Assembly (NCBI GenBank): GCA_002633315.1
Contig: NWBN01000032.1
Location: forward strand, 66,050-130,049
Source of the DNA: Bacteroidales bacterium Phil6
GTDB taxonomy: Bacteria; Bacteroidota; Bacteroidia; Bacteroidales; F082
Direction of reading: 5' to 3'
DNA length: 64,000 nt
The notes under the pieces were generated by a model that was not told where the DNA came from, searched no databases, and was given only the letters and a program-made list of their open reading frames with translations. Both the position numbers and the translations under genes were made by a program. Below, piece by piece: positions 43,154-51,390 of this stretch (its first letter is position 1; each line of letters opens with the position of its first letter).

Positions 43154-43181
43154 TTTGTTTTTTTTGATTTCACTATTTTTG
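43154..43181 (+). promoter_or_regulatory. Promoter of the DUF4293 gene
   Basis: TTTG (43154-43157) is 16 bases before TATTTTTG (43174-43181). The ATG is 17 bases downstream. Confidence 0.6.
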
Positions 43182-43197
43182 CAAACAAAAAAGTAAA

Positions 43198-43665
43198 ATG
43201 ATTCAGCGTATTCAAACATTGTATTTATTTTTAACAGCTCTTATCACAGTCCTGCTGTTTTTCTTTCCGATTGCATCATTTGAACATATTGATACAAATA
43301 TGGAGTTGACGGTTTTAGGCGTTAATAATCAAATAGATGCAACTTATTTTAGTAAACTTTATACTTTGCCACTTCTTATCTTGACAATCATTTTGATTTT
43401 ATTGCCTTTGTTTATCTCAATACGTTATAAACATAGAGAACAACAAGTGAAATTATGTCAGTTGGATATATTTCTTACTGTAGTATTCATTGGCATAGTG
43501 TTTTTGTATTACGTATCAAACATTCAGAAAACCATAAGTTGCGAGAAAGTTTCGTATGAGTTCGGTATTTTTGTTTTGCTCATCGATTTGATATTTCTTG
43601 TCATGGCAATAAGAGGAATCAAGAAAGACATTGAATTGGTAAAGTCTATTGACAGATTACGTTAA
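43198..43665 (+). CDS. DUF4293 four-helix membrane protein
   Basis: 155 residues with four membrane segments. The N-terminus MIQRIQTLYLFLTALITVLLFFFPI is the hallmark of the Bacteroidota DUF4293 family, often found beside rho as here (the genes diverge). Function unknown. Confidence 0.85.
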   Translation: MIQRIQTLYLFLTALITVLLFFFPIASFEHIDTNMELTVLGVNNQIDATYFSKLYTLPLLILTIILILLPLFISIRYKHREQQVKLCQLDIFLTVVFIGIVFLYYVSNIQKTISCEKVSYEFGIFVLLIDLIFLVMAIRGIKKDIELVKSIDRLR

Positions 43666-43731
43666 CAAGGCAATAATTATTTACAAGAACATGTTTGCAG
43701 AAACGTGTCAAATTCGGCATGTCGGGTTCAG

Positions 43732-44226
43732 TTATTGGCGGGTGGCTTCAAACAGTTCGAGGTTAAGTATATTTTTCCTTTCAATATTGAAACGTAACAT
43801 GGTCAGTGATTTATGGAACCCGTTTTTACCGGCAGCACCAGGGTTGAGATGAAGCAGGTTTAGTTTCTCATCTCGCATTACTTTCAGAATATGTGAATGT
43901 CCGCTGACAAAAATATCCGGTTTCTCTTTTATAAGCAAATCTTTGATTCCTATTTCATAGTGTTGAGGATAGCCACCTATATGTGTCATGACAACTTTCA
44001 CATCTTCCACAGTAAAAATTTGAAATTTAGGATATTCTCTGCGTACATCAAAGTCGTCGATGTTGCCATAGACAGCACGCAACTTTTTAAAAGCCGATAA
44101 GTCATCAGCTATACTGATGTCTCCAATGTCTCCGGCATGCCATATCTCGTCACAGTCTTTGAAGAAGTCGAAAACTTTGGGATTGAGCCAGCCATGAGTG
44201 TCCGATAATAGTCCTATTTTTGTCAT
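43732..44226 (-). CDS. YfcE/MJ0936-like metallophosphoesterase
   Basis: 164 residues. The two-metal phosphoesterase motifs occur in order: LSDTHGW, HAGDIGD, YGNIDD, THIGGYP and GHSHI. A small cytoplasmic phosphodiesterase of unknown substrate. The ATG at 44226 is 2 bases past the DUF3078 stop (TGATAATG), so the two genes are translationally coupled. Confidence 0.9.
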   Translation of the reverse strand: MTKIGLLSDTHGWLNPKVFDFFKDCDEIWHAGDIGDISIADDLSAFKKLRAVYGNIDDFDVRREYPKFQIFTVEDVKVVMTHIGGYPQHYEIGIKDLLIKEKPDIFVSGHSHILKVMRDEKLNLLHLNPGAAGKNGFHKSLTMLRFNIERKNILNLELFEATRQ

Positions 44227-44228
44227 TA

Positions 44229-45167
44229 TCAAGGGATACTGTATGATATGCCAATACTAAGTACTTCTTTAAACTGAAGGAAAGATTCGCCTTCAATAGG
44301 CTTGATATCTTCATCATAAATGAGATGCGCTGTTACATTACAACTCAACCAATTGTTGATTTTCATAATAAGAGCATTGTCCCAGTCGAAATCCGGACGA
44401 CATTTGTATTTTTCCCCAAGAGCATTGAACTTTCTGCTGTGGATATAATCGCAAAATATTCCTAATTTAGAACTTAATGTCACATTTTTAAATATTTCAT
44501 ATTCAAATTTTGCGGTTATCTGTGCACCAAGTTCCAATCTTGCAAGTTTGCCTTTTTCGACAATGTTACCCAAAGAATCTGTTATTGCTCCTGTAACGCC
44601 AAAAGCACCTTTATCTGCCAGTTCCTGATTATTGACAATAGTCAGGCGACCTGTGACAGGAGATACAGTCAATGAAAAGATTTTACATGGTACCCACTGA
44701 GCGCCAAGTCCTAAAGACAGATATGCAGGGGCAAGAAATCCGGAAATCTTGTTGGTACTGTCTTTTGAATATTCATAACCATCGGCAAATTGTGTTTTTA
44801 AACTCAAATCCGATGTCAGAAATAATTTGTCTTTTACTATATCATATCCGTAGAGAGAGCCTAAGTTGATATAATCGTCGGTTTTTACAGGCTTTTTGTC
44901 AAAATCGTAATATGTGTAGCCTAAGGCAAAATCAAAGTTGTTTTCCCATTTTGATTTGTCTTTCAGGTAATTGACTTTGTATTTCAGTATGCCTAATCCA
45001 TTGATATTGTTTTGACCTCCGGAAGTCCAATTGTTGAAATAACTTTGGGAAAGGTTAATTCCAATTTTACCGCCATGAGTCCATAATGTATCTTTTTCTA
45101 CATTTTGAGCTACTGTAACCATTGCAGAAATACAGAAAAATGACAATAGGAAAAACAGTTTTTTCAT
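44229..45167 (-). CDS. DUF3078 outer-membrane-type protein
   Basis: 312 residues. A signal peptide (about residues 1-20) precedes THGGKIGINLSQSYFNNWTSGGQNN, the DUF3078 signature, and alternating strands ending in an aromatic-flanked C-terminal strand (LSIGISYSIP) typical of outer-membrane barrels. Function unknown. It is followed 2 bases later by the phosphoesterase gene. Confidence 0.85.
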   Translation of the reverse strand: MKKLFFLLSFFCISAMVTVAQNVEKDTLWTHGGKIGINLSQSYFNNWTSGGQNNINGLGILKYKVNYLKDKSKWENNFDFALGYTYYDFDKKPVKTDDYINLGSLYGYDIVKDKLFLTSDLSLKTQFADGYEYSKDSTNKISGFLAPAYLSLGLGAQWVPCKIFSLTVSPVTGRLTIVNNQELADKGAFGVTGAITDSLGNIVEKGKLARLELGAQITAKFEYEIFKNVTLSSKLGIFCDYIHSRKFNALGEKYKCRPDFDWDNALIMKINNWLSCNVTAHLIYDEDIKPIEGESFLQFKEVLSIGISYSIP

Positions 45168-45203
45168 GTGTCGATATTTTTGGTTTACAAAATATTTATT
45201 ATA

Positions 45204-45980
45204 TTAATAGGTGTTTCCGTCGTGGTAATTTCTTTCACCGAATTGGAATGTTATTTCCTGTTGATATTTAGTCCTAACCAATGAATCGTCAATCATTCCG
45301 GGTATCCATAATAACTCCTGAACTAAACGTACGGCTTCGTTGTCACAACCTCCTCCTACACTTTTATCGACTGTGATATTAGCAACAGTACCGTCTGTTT
45401 CTATAGTGAAACTGAGTATAACAGTACCGGAGATTTCAAGTTCCTTGGCTTGTTCAGGATAACGTAATTCAGAACGAAAATATCCGTTTAATGTGGCATT
45501 CGGATTGGAGAAATAGGGACGAGGTGCCATTGTCAACTCTTCCAATTCATATACTTTATTGTCGTTTTTAACTTTATAATCATCAAGAGGTACTTTTATT
45601 TTCGGAGACTTGGAATACATTTTGTTATATGCTTTTGCTGAAAATTCAACTGTATATTCATGTTTAGAGGGAATAGGTATGCCGTCTTTCTTTGCCGGAA
45701 TCCATAAAATTTGTTTTACAAGACGTATTGCTTCAGCGCAACACTCCTCATCGAAACATTCTCTTACAGTGTAATTGGAAGCAATACCGTCTTTGTCAAC
45801 ATCGAAATAAACGGTCACTTTCCCATTTTTCTTGGCAGCTAATGCACTTTCCGGATAAACAAGGTGGTTTTGAATGACTTTTCGAGTAGTATTCTTACCG
45901 GCGACAGGTTCGGCAGACATGTTTTGTGCATATATGTTGAATCCCAACATTAAAACAAGTCCTGTAAAAAAGTATTTCAT
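45204..45980 (-). CDS. TonB-like protein with two TonB C-terminal domains
   Basis: 258 residues. A signal-type hydrophobic N-terminus (MKYFFTGLVLMLGFNIYAQ) is followed by two TonB C-terminal-like domains, about residues 30-110 (ending PSKHEYTVEFS) and 165-245 (ending YQQEITFQFG). Both show the family YPExA and IPA/IPG pattern. Usual TonB proteins have one domain and a membrane anchor with a Pro-rich linker; this one is probably released in the periplasm. It could act as a sensor or partner rather than an energy transducer (inference). An ATG at 45995 would add five residues. Confidence 0.78.
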   Translation of the reverse strand: MKYFFTGLVLMLGFNIYAQNMSAEPVAGKNTTRKVIQNHLVYPESALAAKKNGKVTVYFDVDKDGIASNYTVRECFDEECCAEAIRLVKQILWIPAKKDGIPIPSKHEYTVEFSAKAYNKMYSKSPKIKVPLDDYKVKNDNKVYELEELTMAPRPYFSNPNATLNGYFRSELRYPEQAKELEISGTVILSFTIETDGTVANITVDKSVGGGCDNEAVRLVQELLWIPGMIDDSLVRTKYQQEITFQFGERNYHDGNTY

Positions 45981-46179
45981 TGTTAATTCATTCATGTTTT
46001 AATTATTGTTCGTGGTTACGTATATTTTTATTTTGCAAATTTCGGAATATTTTTTAGATGATATGACAAAATCATAAAAAATATGCCGATTGTTTTTAAT
46101 GGCGTTTCATACAACAGATTTGTTGCTGAATTAATATCCATCGAAGCCATAAAAACGTTTTAAATATGTCTTGTATAAG

Positions 46180-46818
46180 TTAAAAATACCGATGGACTTC
46201 CTTTAAAAATGGTTCTTTAGACATATCGTTGGGATTTGTACCGTAAACGCCTTCAGGTATGGATTCACCGGATTTTTCAAACAATTCAATCCAGAACAAA
46301 GGCATATTGCCTTCTTCATCTCTGAAATTCATAGGTTTAGTATTAAATAGATGTGTTCCGTCATCGTTAACGTAACATTCGTAAATCAATTCAGAACAAT
46401 ACATCTTACCGTTATCAGGTCTGAAAGACCAGTCGTATGGTTCTCCAATATGTCCTTTTGCTGATTCTATCACTTTATCCATGTCAATGTTGTTTTCCGG
46501 TCTCATAACAACTATTCCCGGATTATCGTTTATTTTTGTGGCAGCATCGAGAAATTCAGACCATTCTGTATAAACAACGCCTTTTTTTGTCGATGCTTCT
46601 ATAACAAAAGCCATGTTATCGACGGTAACAAAAATGGCAACATGGTCGTATTGCAAGTCGTTTTGTTTTGCCGTAGCAGCCACTATCGCATCGCTCATGG
46701 CAGAAGATTCTGCTACACAGAATACAATATCTCCTTCTTGAGGAATGAACTCATTCCTTGAACATGATATGACAATCATGCATATAACGAGTATAAGATA
46801 TGTTGTAAATTTTTTCAT
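46180..46818 (-). CDS. YiiX-like permuted NlpC/P60 cysteine peptidase, lipoprotein
   Basis: 212 residues. A lipoprotein signal ends at VISCSRN (lipobox about residues 15-18). The domain has the permuted NlpC/P60 order: a His in DHVAIFV, then a catalytic-type Cys in MYCSELIYECY. The related YiiX family acts on amide bonds in wall fragments or lipids. Upstream in-frame starts up to 46953 would hide the lipobox, so the ATG at 46818 is used. Confidence 0.82.
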   Translation of the reverse strand: MKKFTTYLILVICMIVISCSRNEFIPQEGDIVFCVAESSAMSDAIVAATAKQNDLQYDHVAIFVTVDNMAFVIEASTKKGVVYTEWSEFLDAATKINDNPGIVVMRPENNIDMDKVIESAKGHIGEPYDWSFRPDNGKMYCSELIYECYVNDDGTHLFNTKPMNFRDEEGNMPLFWIELFEKSGESIPEGVYGTNPNDMSKEPFLKEVHRYF

Positions 46819-46860
46819 TTGTGATTGTTCATTACATTGCGGTAAATAAAAAAAATTATA

Positions 46861-46868
46861 CAAAAGTA
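46861..46868 (-). promoter_or_regulatory. -7 box of the YiiX-like gene
   Basis: The minus strand reads TACTTTTG about 43 bases before the ATG. Confidence 0.5.
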
Positions 46869-46944
46869 AAAAAATCCACACAATTGTACGCATAAAACAT
46901 GTTTGTAATAATTTGTATCGGAACAGGATTATTTCAATTAAAAA

Positions 46945-46976
46945 TTGAAGCAATTGTCAAGTTCTTTTTATATTTG
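46945..46976 (+). promoter_or_regulatory. Promoter of rlmB
   Basis: TTG (46945-46947) is 21 bases before TATATTTG (46969-46976). The ATG is at 47015. Confidence 0.6.
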
Positions 46977-47014
46977 CAGAAACATAAAATACTAACGTTG
47001 TTTAAGATAACATT

Positions 47015-47755
47015 ATGGAAAATAATATGTTTTTCGGGATACATCCCGTACAAGAATTGTGTAGGGCAGGCAAGGAGATAGAGAAAATATTTGTACAGTC
47101 AGGGCTTAAATCTCCACAACTTGCAGAGATTATGACATACGCAAAGACACATAAAGTACCTGTGCAGCATGTGCCTGTAGAGAAATTGAATCGTCTGACA
47201 CGCAAGAATCATCAGGGAATAGTAGCTTTTACATGTCAAATCTCATATCAACTTCTTGAAGAAGTGGTGAGTATGGCTTATGATGAAGGCAAAATGCCGT
47301 TCATAGTGATATTGGACAGAGTTACCGATGTACGAAATTTTGGTGCGATAGCGCGTACCTGTTATGCAGCAGGCGTCGATGCCATAGTGGTACCTTCACG
47401 TGGAGCGGCATTGATAAATGGCGATGCCATGAAAACATCAGCCGGAGCTTTGTCATTAATTAATGTATGCAGAGTGGACAATATAAAAGATGCCATAGAT
47501 TACCTCAAGTCATGCGGTTTGAAAGTGCTGGCATTTTCTGAGAAAGGCAGGCAGAGCATCTGGAGATATGACATGAGCGGACCATTGGCAGTTATTATGG
47601 GATCTGAGGAAGACGGTATCAGTGAGGCATATCTGAAACGTGCCGATGAACATCTTATAATACCAATGGTAGGAGATATTGATTCATTAAATGTTTCTGT
47701 GGCAACAGGAATAGTTTGTTTTGAGGTTGTACATCAAAGAAATGCAGACATGTAA
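47015..47755 (+). CDS. rlmB: 23S rRNA guanosine-2'-O-methyltransferase RlmB (SpoU/TrmH family)
   Basis: 246 residues. An N-terminal substrate-binding domain (about 1-80, opening FFGIHPVQEL) precedes the SPOUT domain with DRVTDVRNFGAIARTCYAAG, IMGSEEDGIS and NVSVATGIVCFEV, the three SpoU motifs. RlmB methylates G2251 of 23S rRNA. A shared terminator separates it from the convergent rplS. Confidence 0.9.
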   Translation: MENNMFFGIHPVQELCRAGKEIEKIFVQSGLKSPQLAEIMTYAKTHKVPVQHVPVEKLNRLTRKNHQGIVAFTCQISYQLLEEVVSMAYDEGKMPFIVILDRVTDVRNFGAIARTCYAAGVDAIVVPSRGAALINGDAMKTSAGALSLINVCRVDNIKDAIDYLKSCGLKVLAFSEKGRQSIWRYDMSGPLAVIMGSEEDGISEAYLKRADEHLIIPMVGDIDSLNVSVATGIVCFEVVHQRNADM

Positions 47756-47760
47756 TAAAA

Positions 47761-47793
47761 AAGCCGGTTTACATCTGTAAACCGGCTTTTTAT
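47761..47793. terminator. Bidirectional terminator between rlmB and rplS
   Basis: AAGCCGGTTTACA pairs perfectly with TGTAAACCGGCTT (47761-47788), with A's before and T's after. Confidence 0.9.
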
Positions 47794-47809
47794 TTATTAA
47801 AATGAAGTT

Positions 47810-48166
47810 TTATTTCTTACGGATAACTTCTTTAATTCTTGCTTTCTTGCCACGCAAACCTCTCAAATAGTATATACGTGCTCTTCTAACATAACCTTCT
47901 TTATTTTTCTCGATACTTTCTATCATTGGAGATGCTATAGGGAAAATTCTCTCAACGCCAATGTTGTTAGAAATCTTTCTAATTGTGAATGTAGCATGCG
48001 AACCTTCGCCGGCGCGTTGTAACACCACACCCTGAAATTTCTGCAAACGTTCCTTGTTTCCCTCAACAATTTTATAAGTTACGGTGATAGTGTCACCCGC
48101 CTTGAAATGTGGAAAATCTTTTACTTGTACCTGATCTTCAACGAATTGGATTAACGCATTTTTCAT
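47810..48166 (-). CDS. rplS: 50S ribosomal protein L19
   Basis: 118 residues, the usual L19 length. Family motifs: FKAGDTITVTYKIVEGNKER, FQGVVLQR, SHATFTIRKISNNIGVERIFP and RRARIYYLRGLRGKKARIKE. A structural protein at the 30S-50S interface. trmD is encoded upstream on the same strand. Confidence 0.97.
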   Translation of the reverse strand: MKNALIQFVEDQVQVKDFPHFKAGDTITVTYKIVEGNKERLQKFQGVVLQRAGEGSHATFTIRKISNNIGVERIFPIASPMIESIEKNKEGYVRRARIYYLRGLRGKKARIKEVIRKK

Positions 48167-48213
48167 CTCTGATATAATTTATTTATCTTTAATCTTTACA
48201 TGGAAAAAGTGTG

Positions 48214-48221
48214 CAAATATA
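48214..48221 (-). promoter_or_regulatory. -7 box of rplS
   Basis: The minus strand reads TATATTTG, about 48 bases before the ATG, so rplS has its own promoter separate from trmD. Confidence 0.6.
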
Positions 48222-48249
48222 CAATTTTTTTGAATACCAACAACATTTA

Positions 48250-48939
48250 TCACTTTTTTTTCAGAATTTCATACATTTCCGGTCTGCGTGTTTTGGTGCG
48301 CTCTATTGCCTGGTTTAGCTTCCATTCGTTGATAATCATATCATTACCTGATAAAAGCACTTCCGGAACAGTCCATCCTTTGTATTCTCGCGGACGTGTA
48401 TATACAGGAGGTGATACCAATCCGTCCTGAAAAGAATCCGATAATGCAGAAGTCTCGTCTGATAATGCACCTGGAATAAGACGTACTATACTGTCAGTAA
48501 CGACGGCAGCCGCAAGTTCTCCTCCGGACAAGACATAATTGCCGATGGATATTTCTCTTGTTACAAGATGTTCCCTTATACGTTCATCAATGCCTTTATA
48601 ATGTCCACACAACATTATCACACTTTCATACAATGAGAGTCTGTTTGCAAGTGCCTGTGTAAAAATTTCACCGTCAGGCGACATATAAATTACATCATCA
48701 TATTCACGTTCTTTTTTTAGGTACGAAATACAATTGTCAACCGGCTCTATCATCATGACCATGCCTGCTCCTGCAGAAAATGCATAATCATCGACTCTTT
48801 TATGTTTGTCGTTACTGTAATCCCTTAGATTGTGAAGTTGAATATCCACTATACCGTTTTGGATAGCTCTTTTTATTATGGATTCCGTGAAAGGACCTTC
48901 GAACATCTCGGGGAATAAAGTTATTATGTCGATTCTCAT
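48250..48939 (-). CDS. trmD: tRNA (guanine37-N1)-methyltransferase TrmD
   Basis: 229 residues. [17 protein letters not shown] begins the SPOUT knot fold; [26 protein letters not shown] and the C-terminal [13 protein letters not shown] complete it. It methylates G37 of tRNAs that read codons starting with C and guards the reading frame. An adjacent ATG one codon upstream cannot be distinguished as the start. Confidence 0.96.
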   Translation of the reverse strand: MRIDIITLFPEMFEGPFTESIIKRAIQNGIVDIQLHNLRDYSNDKHKRVDDYAFSAGAGMVMMIEPVDNCISYLKKEREYDDVIYMSPDGEIFTQALANRLSLYESVIMLCGHYKGIDERIREHLVTREISIGNYVLSGGELAAAVVTDSIVRLIPGALSDETSALSDSFQDGLVSPPVYTRPREYKGWTVPEVLLSGNDMIINEWKLNQAIERTKTRRPEMYEILKKK

Positions 48940-48958
48940 CATTAATTACATTTTGTCG

Positions 48959-48990
48959 CAAAGATATGCAATTTTGTCTGACAAAAACAA
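48959..48990 (-). promoter_or_regulatory. Promoter of trmD
   Basis: On the minus strand TTG (48988-48990) is 21 bases before TATCTTTG (48959-48966). Confidence 0.6.
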
Positions 48991-49066
48991 TACCTGTCAT
49001 ATCTTTGCTTCTTAATATACGATGACATATTCGGTATTTATGAAATGTTTGTAATTTTTTCGTTTT

Positions 49067-49100
49067 TTTGTATCACCCTATTTTTTTATGTGTATATTTG
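49067..49100 (+). promoter_or_regulatory. Promoter of the subtilase gene
   Basis: TTTG (49067-49070) is 22 bases before TATATTTG (49093-49100). Confidence 0.6.
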
Positions 49101-49139
49101 CATCTGAAAAGTGTTTCTGAAATTAATAAAAAAAGAAAT

Positions 49140-50783
49140 ATGATGAAAGTTAAAAGTTTTTTTTCTGCATTGTTTTTGTGTGGATTTATGTATAGTGCTT
49201 ATGCACAAATAGCGCCTGAAAAGTATTGGGTTCAATTTACAGATAAAAATAATTCACCTTATTCAATAAATAATCCGAGTGAGTTTTTAAGTGAAAGAGC
49301 CTTGGAAAGAAGAAATAAATATAATATTGACATAGATGAATTGGATATACCTGTCAATGATACATATATTCAAGGTGTTGAGCAAACAGGAGCTGTAATT
49401 CTCAATCCATCCAAATGGTTGAATGGAGTGACAATACAGACAGATGATATTAATGTGATAAATGCTATCAATGCTCTTCCTTATGTGGAAAATACAATGA
49501 AATTTATTGATGGAGAAATTAAACAAGTTGTTAAAGAAGATATAGAAAACATATTTTATGACCTTCCCGTAAATAATGAGGAGCTCGACGACTATTACGG
49601 ATATGCACTGCCTCAGATTCAGCAATTGAACGGTATTAATTTACATGAAGCCAACTATAGAGGAGAAGGTATGCTTATCGGTATATGTGATGGTGGTTTC
49701 ATGGGTGCTGATTCTCACGCTGTTTTTGAGGAAATTCGCAAGGAGAACCGACTCCTGGGTACTAGGAATTTCGTAAATAAGGGTACTACGGTTTACGGTG
49801 CTTCTTCTCACGGTACGTCTGTTTGGAGTCTTATCGGTGGCAATATACCGAATACATACGTGGGTACAGCTCCTAAAGCATCATTCTATTTATGCTTGAC
49901 AGAAGATGCTCGTACAGAAAATCTTATTGAAGAGTATAACTTTGTTTCTGCACTTGAACTTTTGGATAGTATTGGTGTCGATGTCATCAATTCGTCATTG
50001 GGATACATACAGTTCGATATGCCTCAGTGGAGTCATTCGTACAGTGACATGGACGGAGAGACTTGTATTATTACAATAGGAGCTGAAATTGCATCTTCAA
50101 AAGGCATTATAGTGGTAAATTCCGCCGGTAATGATGGAGCAAGTTGGACCTATCCGTATATAGGCGCCCCTGCTGACGGAGAACACGTTTTTACAATAGG
50201 GGCGGTTGATGTCAATGGAGAGCTTGCATACTTTAGCTCCATAGGACCTTCTTATGACGGAAGGATAAAACCGGATGTCGTCGCTCATGGAGAAAATGTA
50301 ACTGTCGCTTCTCCCGATGGTTCTTTTTATAATGGCAGTGGTACATCATACTCTACACCGGTTATGACCGGAATGTTGACATGTTTGTGGCAAATACGTC
50401 CGGATTTGGAGCCTGAGACATTGAAAGAGATCATAAGAGAATCAGCTAATAGAACTAATAATCCTGACAATTATTACGGATATGGAATTCCGGATTTTAC
50501 CTTAGCTATGCAGACGTTATCTGTCGATGAAGTTAATGAAACGATTCCAATAATAAATGTTTATCCTAATCCTTCAAATGGAGTTGTAAATGTGGAATTT
50601 CTAGATGATGACATTTATGGTGTTCAAGTTTACAATCAGTTAGGAGTTTTAATCTATGCAGATGACTGCAGTGGAGACTCTGTACGTTTGCAAAACTTTC
50701 TTACTACACTTGGCAGTGGTATGTATTTTGTGAATGTGATGTCTTCATCAAATAACAACTCATTGAAAGTTATTAAGTATTAA
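49140..50783 (+). CDS. T9SS-secreted subtilisin-like serine protease (S8)
   Basis: 547 residues. Signal peptide about 1-22 (ending YAQ), then a prodomain-like region (about 25-165). The S8 catalytic residues appear in order: Asp in GICDGGFMGAD, His in SSHGTSVWS, the oxyanion Asn in NSAGNDGAS and Ser in SGTSYSTPVMTG. A C-terminal T9SS type A sorting domain follows (VYPNPSNGVVNVEF to SLKVIKY). It is predicted to be a surface-attached or released protease. A second ATG immediately follows the first, so the start may be 49143. Confidence 0.9.
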   Translation: MMKVKSFFSALFLCGFMYSAYAQIAPEKYWVQFTDKNNSPYSINNPSEFLSERALERRNKYNIDIDELDIPVNDTYIQGVEQTGAVILNPSKWLNGVTIQTDDINVINAINALPYVENTMKFIDGEIKQVVKEDIENIFYDLPVNNEELDDYYGYALPQIQQLNGINLHEANYRGEGMLIGICDGGFMGADSHAVFEEIRKENRLLGTRNFVNKGTTVYGASSHGTSVWSLIGGNIPNTYVGTAPKASFYLCLTEDARTENLIEEYNFVSALELLDSIGVDVINSSLGYIQFDMPQWSHSYSDMDGETCIITIGAEIASSKGIIVVNSAGNDGASWTYPYIGAPADGEHVFTIGAVDVNGELAYFSSIGPSYDGRIKPDVVAHGENVTVASPDGSFYNGSGTSYSTPVMTGMLTCLWQIRPDLEPETLKEIIRESANRTNNPDNYYGYGIPDFTLAMQTLSVDEVNETIPIINVYPNPSNGVVNVEFLDDDIYGVQVYNQLGVLIYADDCSGDSVRLQNFLTTLGSGMYFVNVMSSSNNNSLKVIKY

Positions 50784-50821
50784 AGATTTACAAAAATAAT
50801 TAAAAAAATCGCCGCAAAGTG

Positions 50822-50851
50822 TTGTACGTAATGAAAAATAATGTAATTTTG
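50822..50851 (+). promoter_or_regulatory. Promoter of the tRNA-Leu pair
   Basis: TTG (50822-50824) is 19 bases before TAATTTTG (50844-50851), 13 bases before the first tRNA. Confidence 0.75.
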
Positions 50852-50863
50852 CAGCGGTTTAAA

Positions 50864-50947
50864 GCCCAGGTGGTGAAATTGGTAGACACGCCACTTTGAG
50901 GGGGTGGTGACGATTGCGTCGTGCAAGTTCGACTCTTGTCCTGGGCA
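50864..50947 (+). tRNA. tRNA-Leu (GAG)
   Basis: Acceptor GCCCAGG/CCTGGGC, anticodon arm CCACT-TTGAGGG-GGTGG giving anticodon GAG, a long class II variable arm, and a T-arm AGTTCGACTCT. No encoded CCA. Confidence 0.95.
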
Positions 50948-50959
50948 CTGAAAACAAAA

Positions 50960-51043
50960 GCCCATGTGGTGAAATTGGTAAACACGCTACATTCAGGGTG
51001 TAGTGAGCGGACGCTCTTGGAAGTTCGAGTCTTCTCATGGGCA
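50960..51043 (+). tRNA. tRNA-Leu (CAG)
   Basis: Acceptor GCCCATG/CATGGGC, anticodon arm CTACA-TTCAGGG-TGTAG giving anticodon CAG, a class II variable arm, and a T-arm AGTTCGAGTCT. It follows the first tRNA-Leu by 12 bases, and the two share a promoter and terminator. Confidence 0.95.
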
Positions 51044-51053
51044 CAGCTTTAAT

Positions 51054-51075
51054 CCGGTTGCTTGACCGGTTTTTT
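51054..51075 (+). terminator. Terminator of the tRNA-Leu pair
   Basis: CCGGT (51054-51058) pairs with ACCGG (51065-51069), then six T's. Confidence 0.75.
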
Positions 51076-51359
51076 GTTATCTGTGAAATCATCAATAAGA
51101 TTATTTTTCAAAACTTTATGTTCAATTATGCTTTAAGCATTTCTAAAATATCGTAAAATTATTTTTTTCGATACAATTTTTTAACAACAATTTTCTTAAT
51201 TCTTCGTTATATTACAAATTCACTCGGAAATAATGCTTTTCAAATAATGAAATGTAAAAGAGTATTAAGTTTTTGAAAAAAATGCAACAAAATAAAGTTA
51301 ATAATTGTTAAAATCTGTCGAATATGGTCTGTTTTTACTTGTAACAATAGAAATTTTTA

Positions 51360-51367
51360 TAATTTTG
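51360..51367 (+). promoter_or_regulatory. -7 box of porX
   Basis: TAATTTTG, 23 bases before the ATG. No clear -33 box. Confidence 0.55.
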
Positions 51368-51390
51368 TTAAATCAAAAATAACAACGACT

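Larger units (their letters stand above)
51044..51390. other. Intergenic region between tRNA-Leu pair and porX
   Basis: It holds the tRNA terminator (51054-51075), an isolated perfect palindrome ATGCTTTAAGCAT (51128-51140) and the porX -7 box. No open frame or further strong hairpin was seen. Confidence 0.6.

Noticed and set aside
51128-51140. 13-base palindrome as an operator of porX
   Set aside because: It lies 230 bases upstream of the -7 box in AT-rich DNA; the spacing gives no reason to link it.
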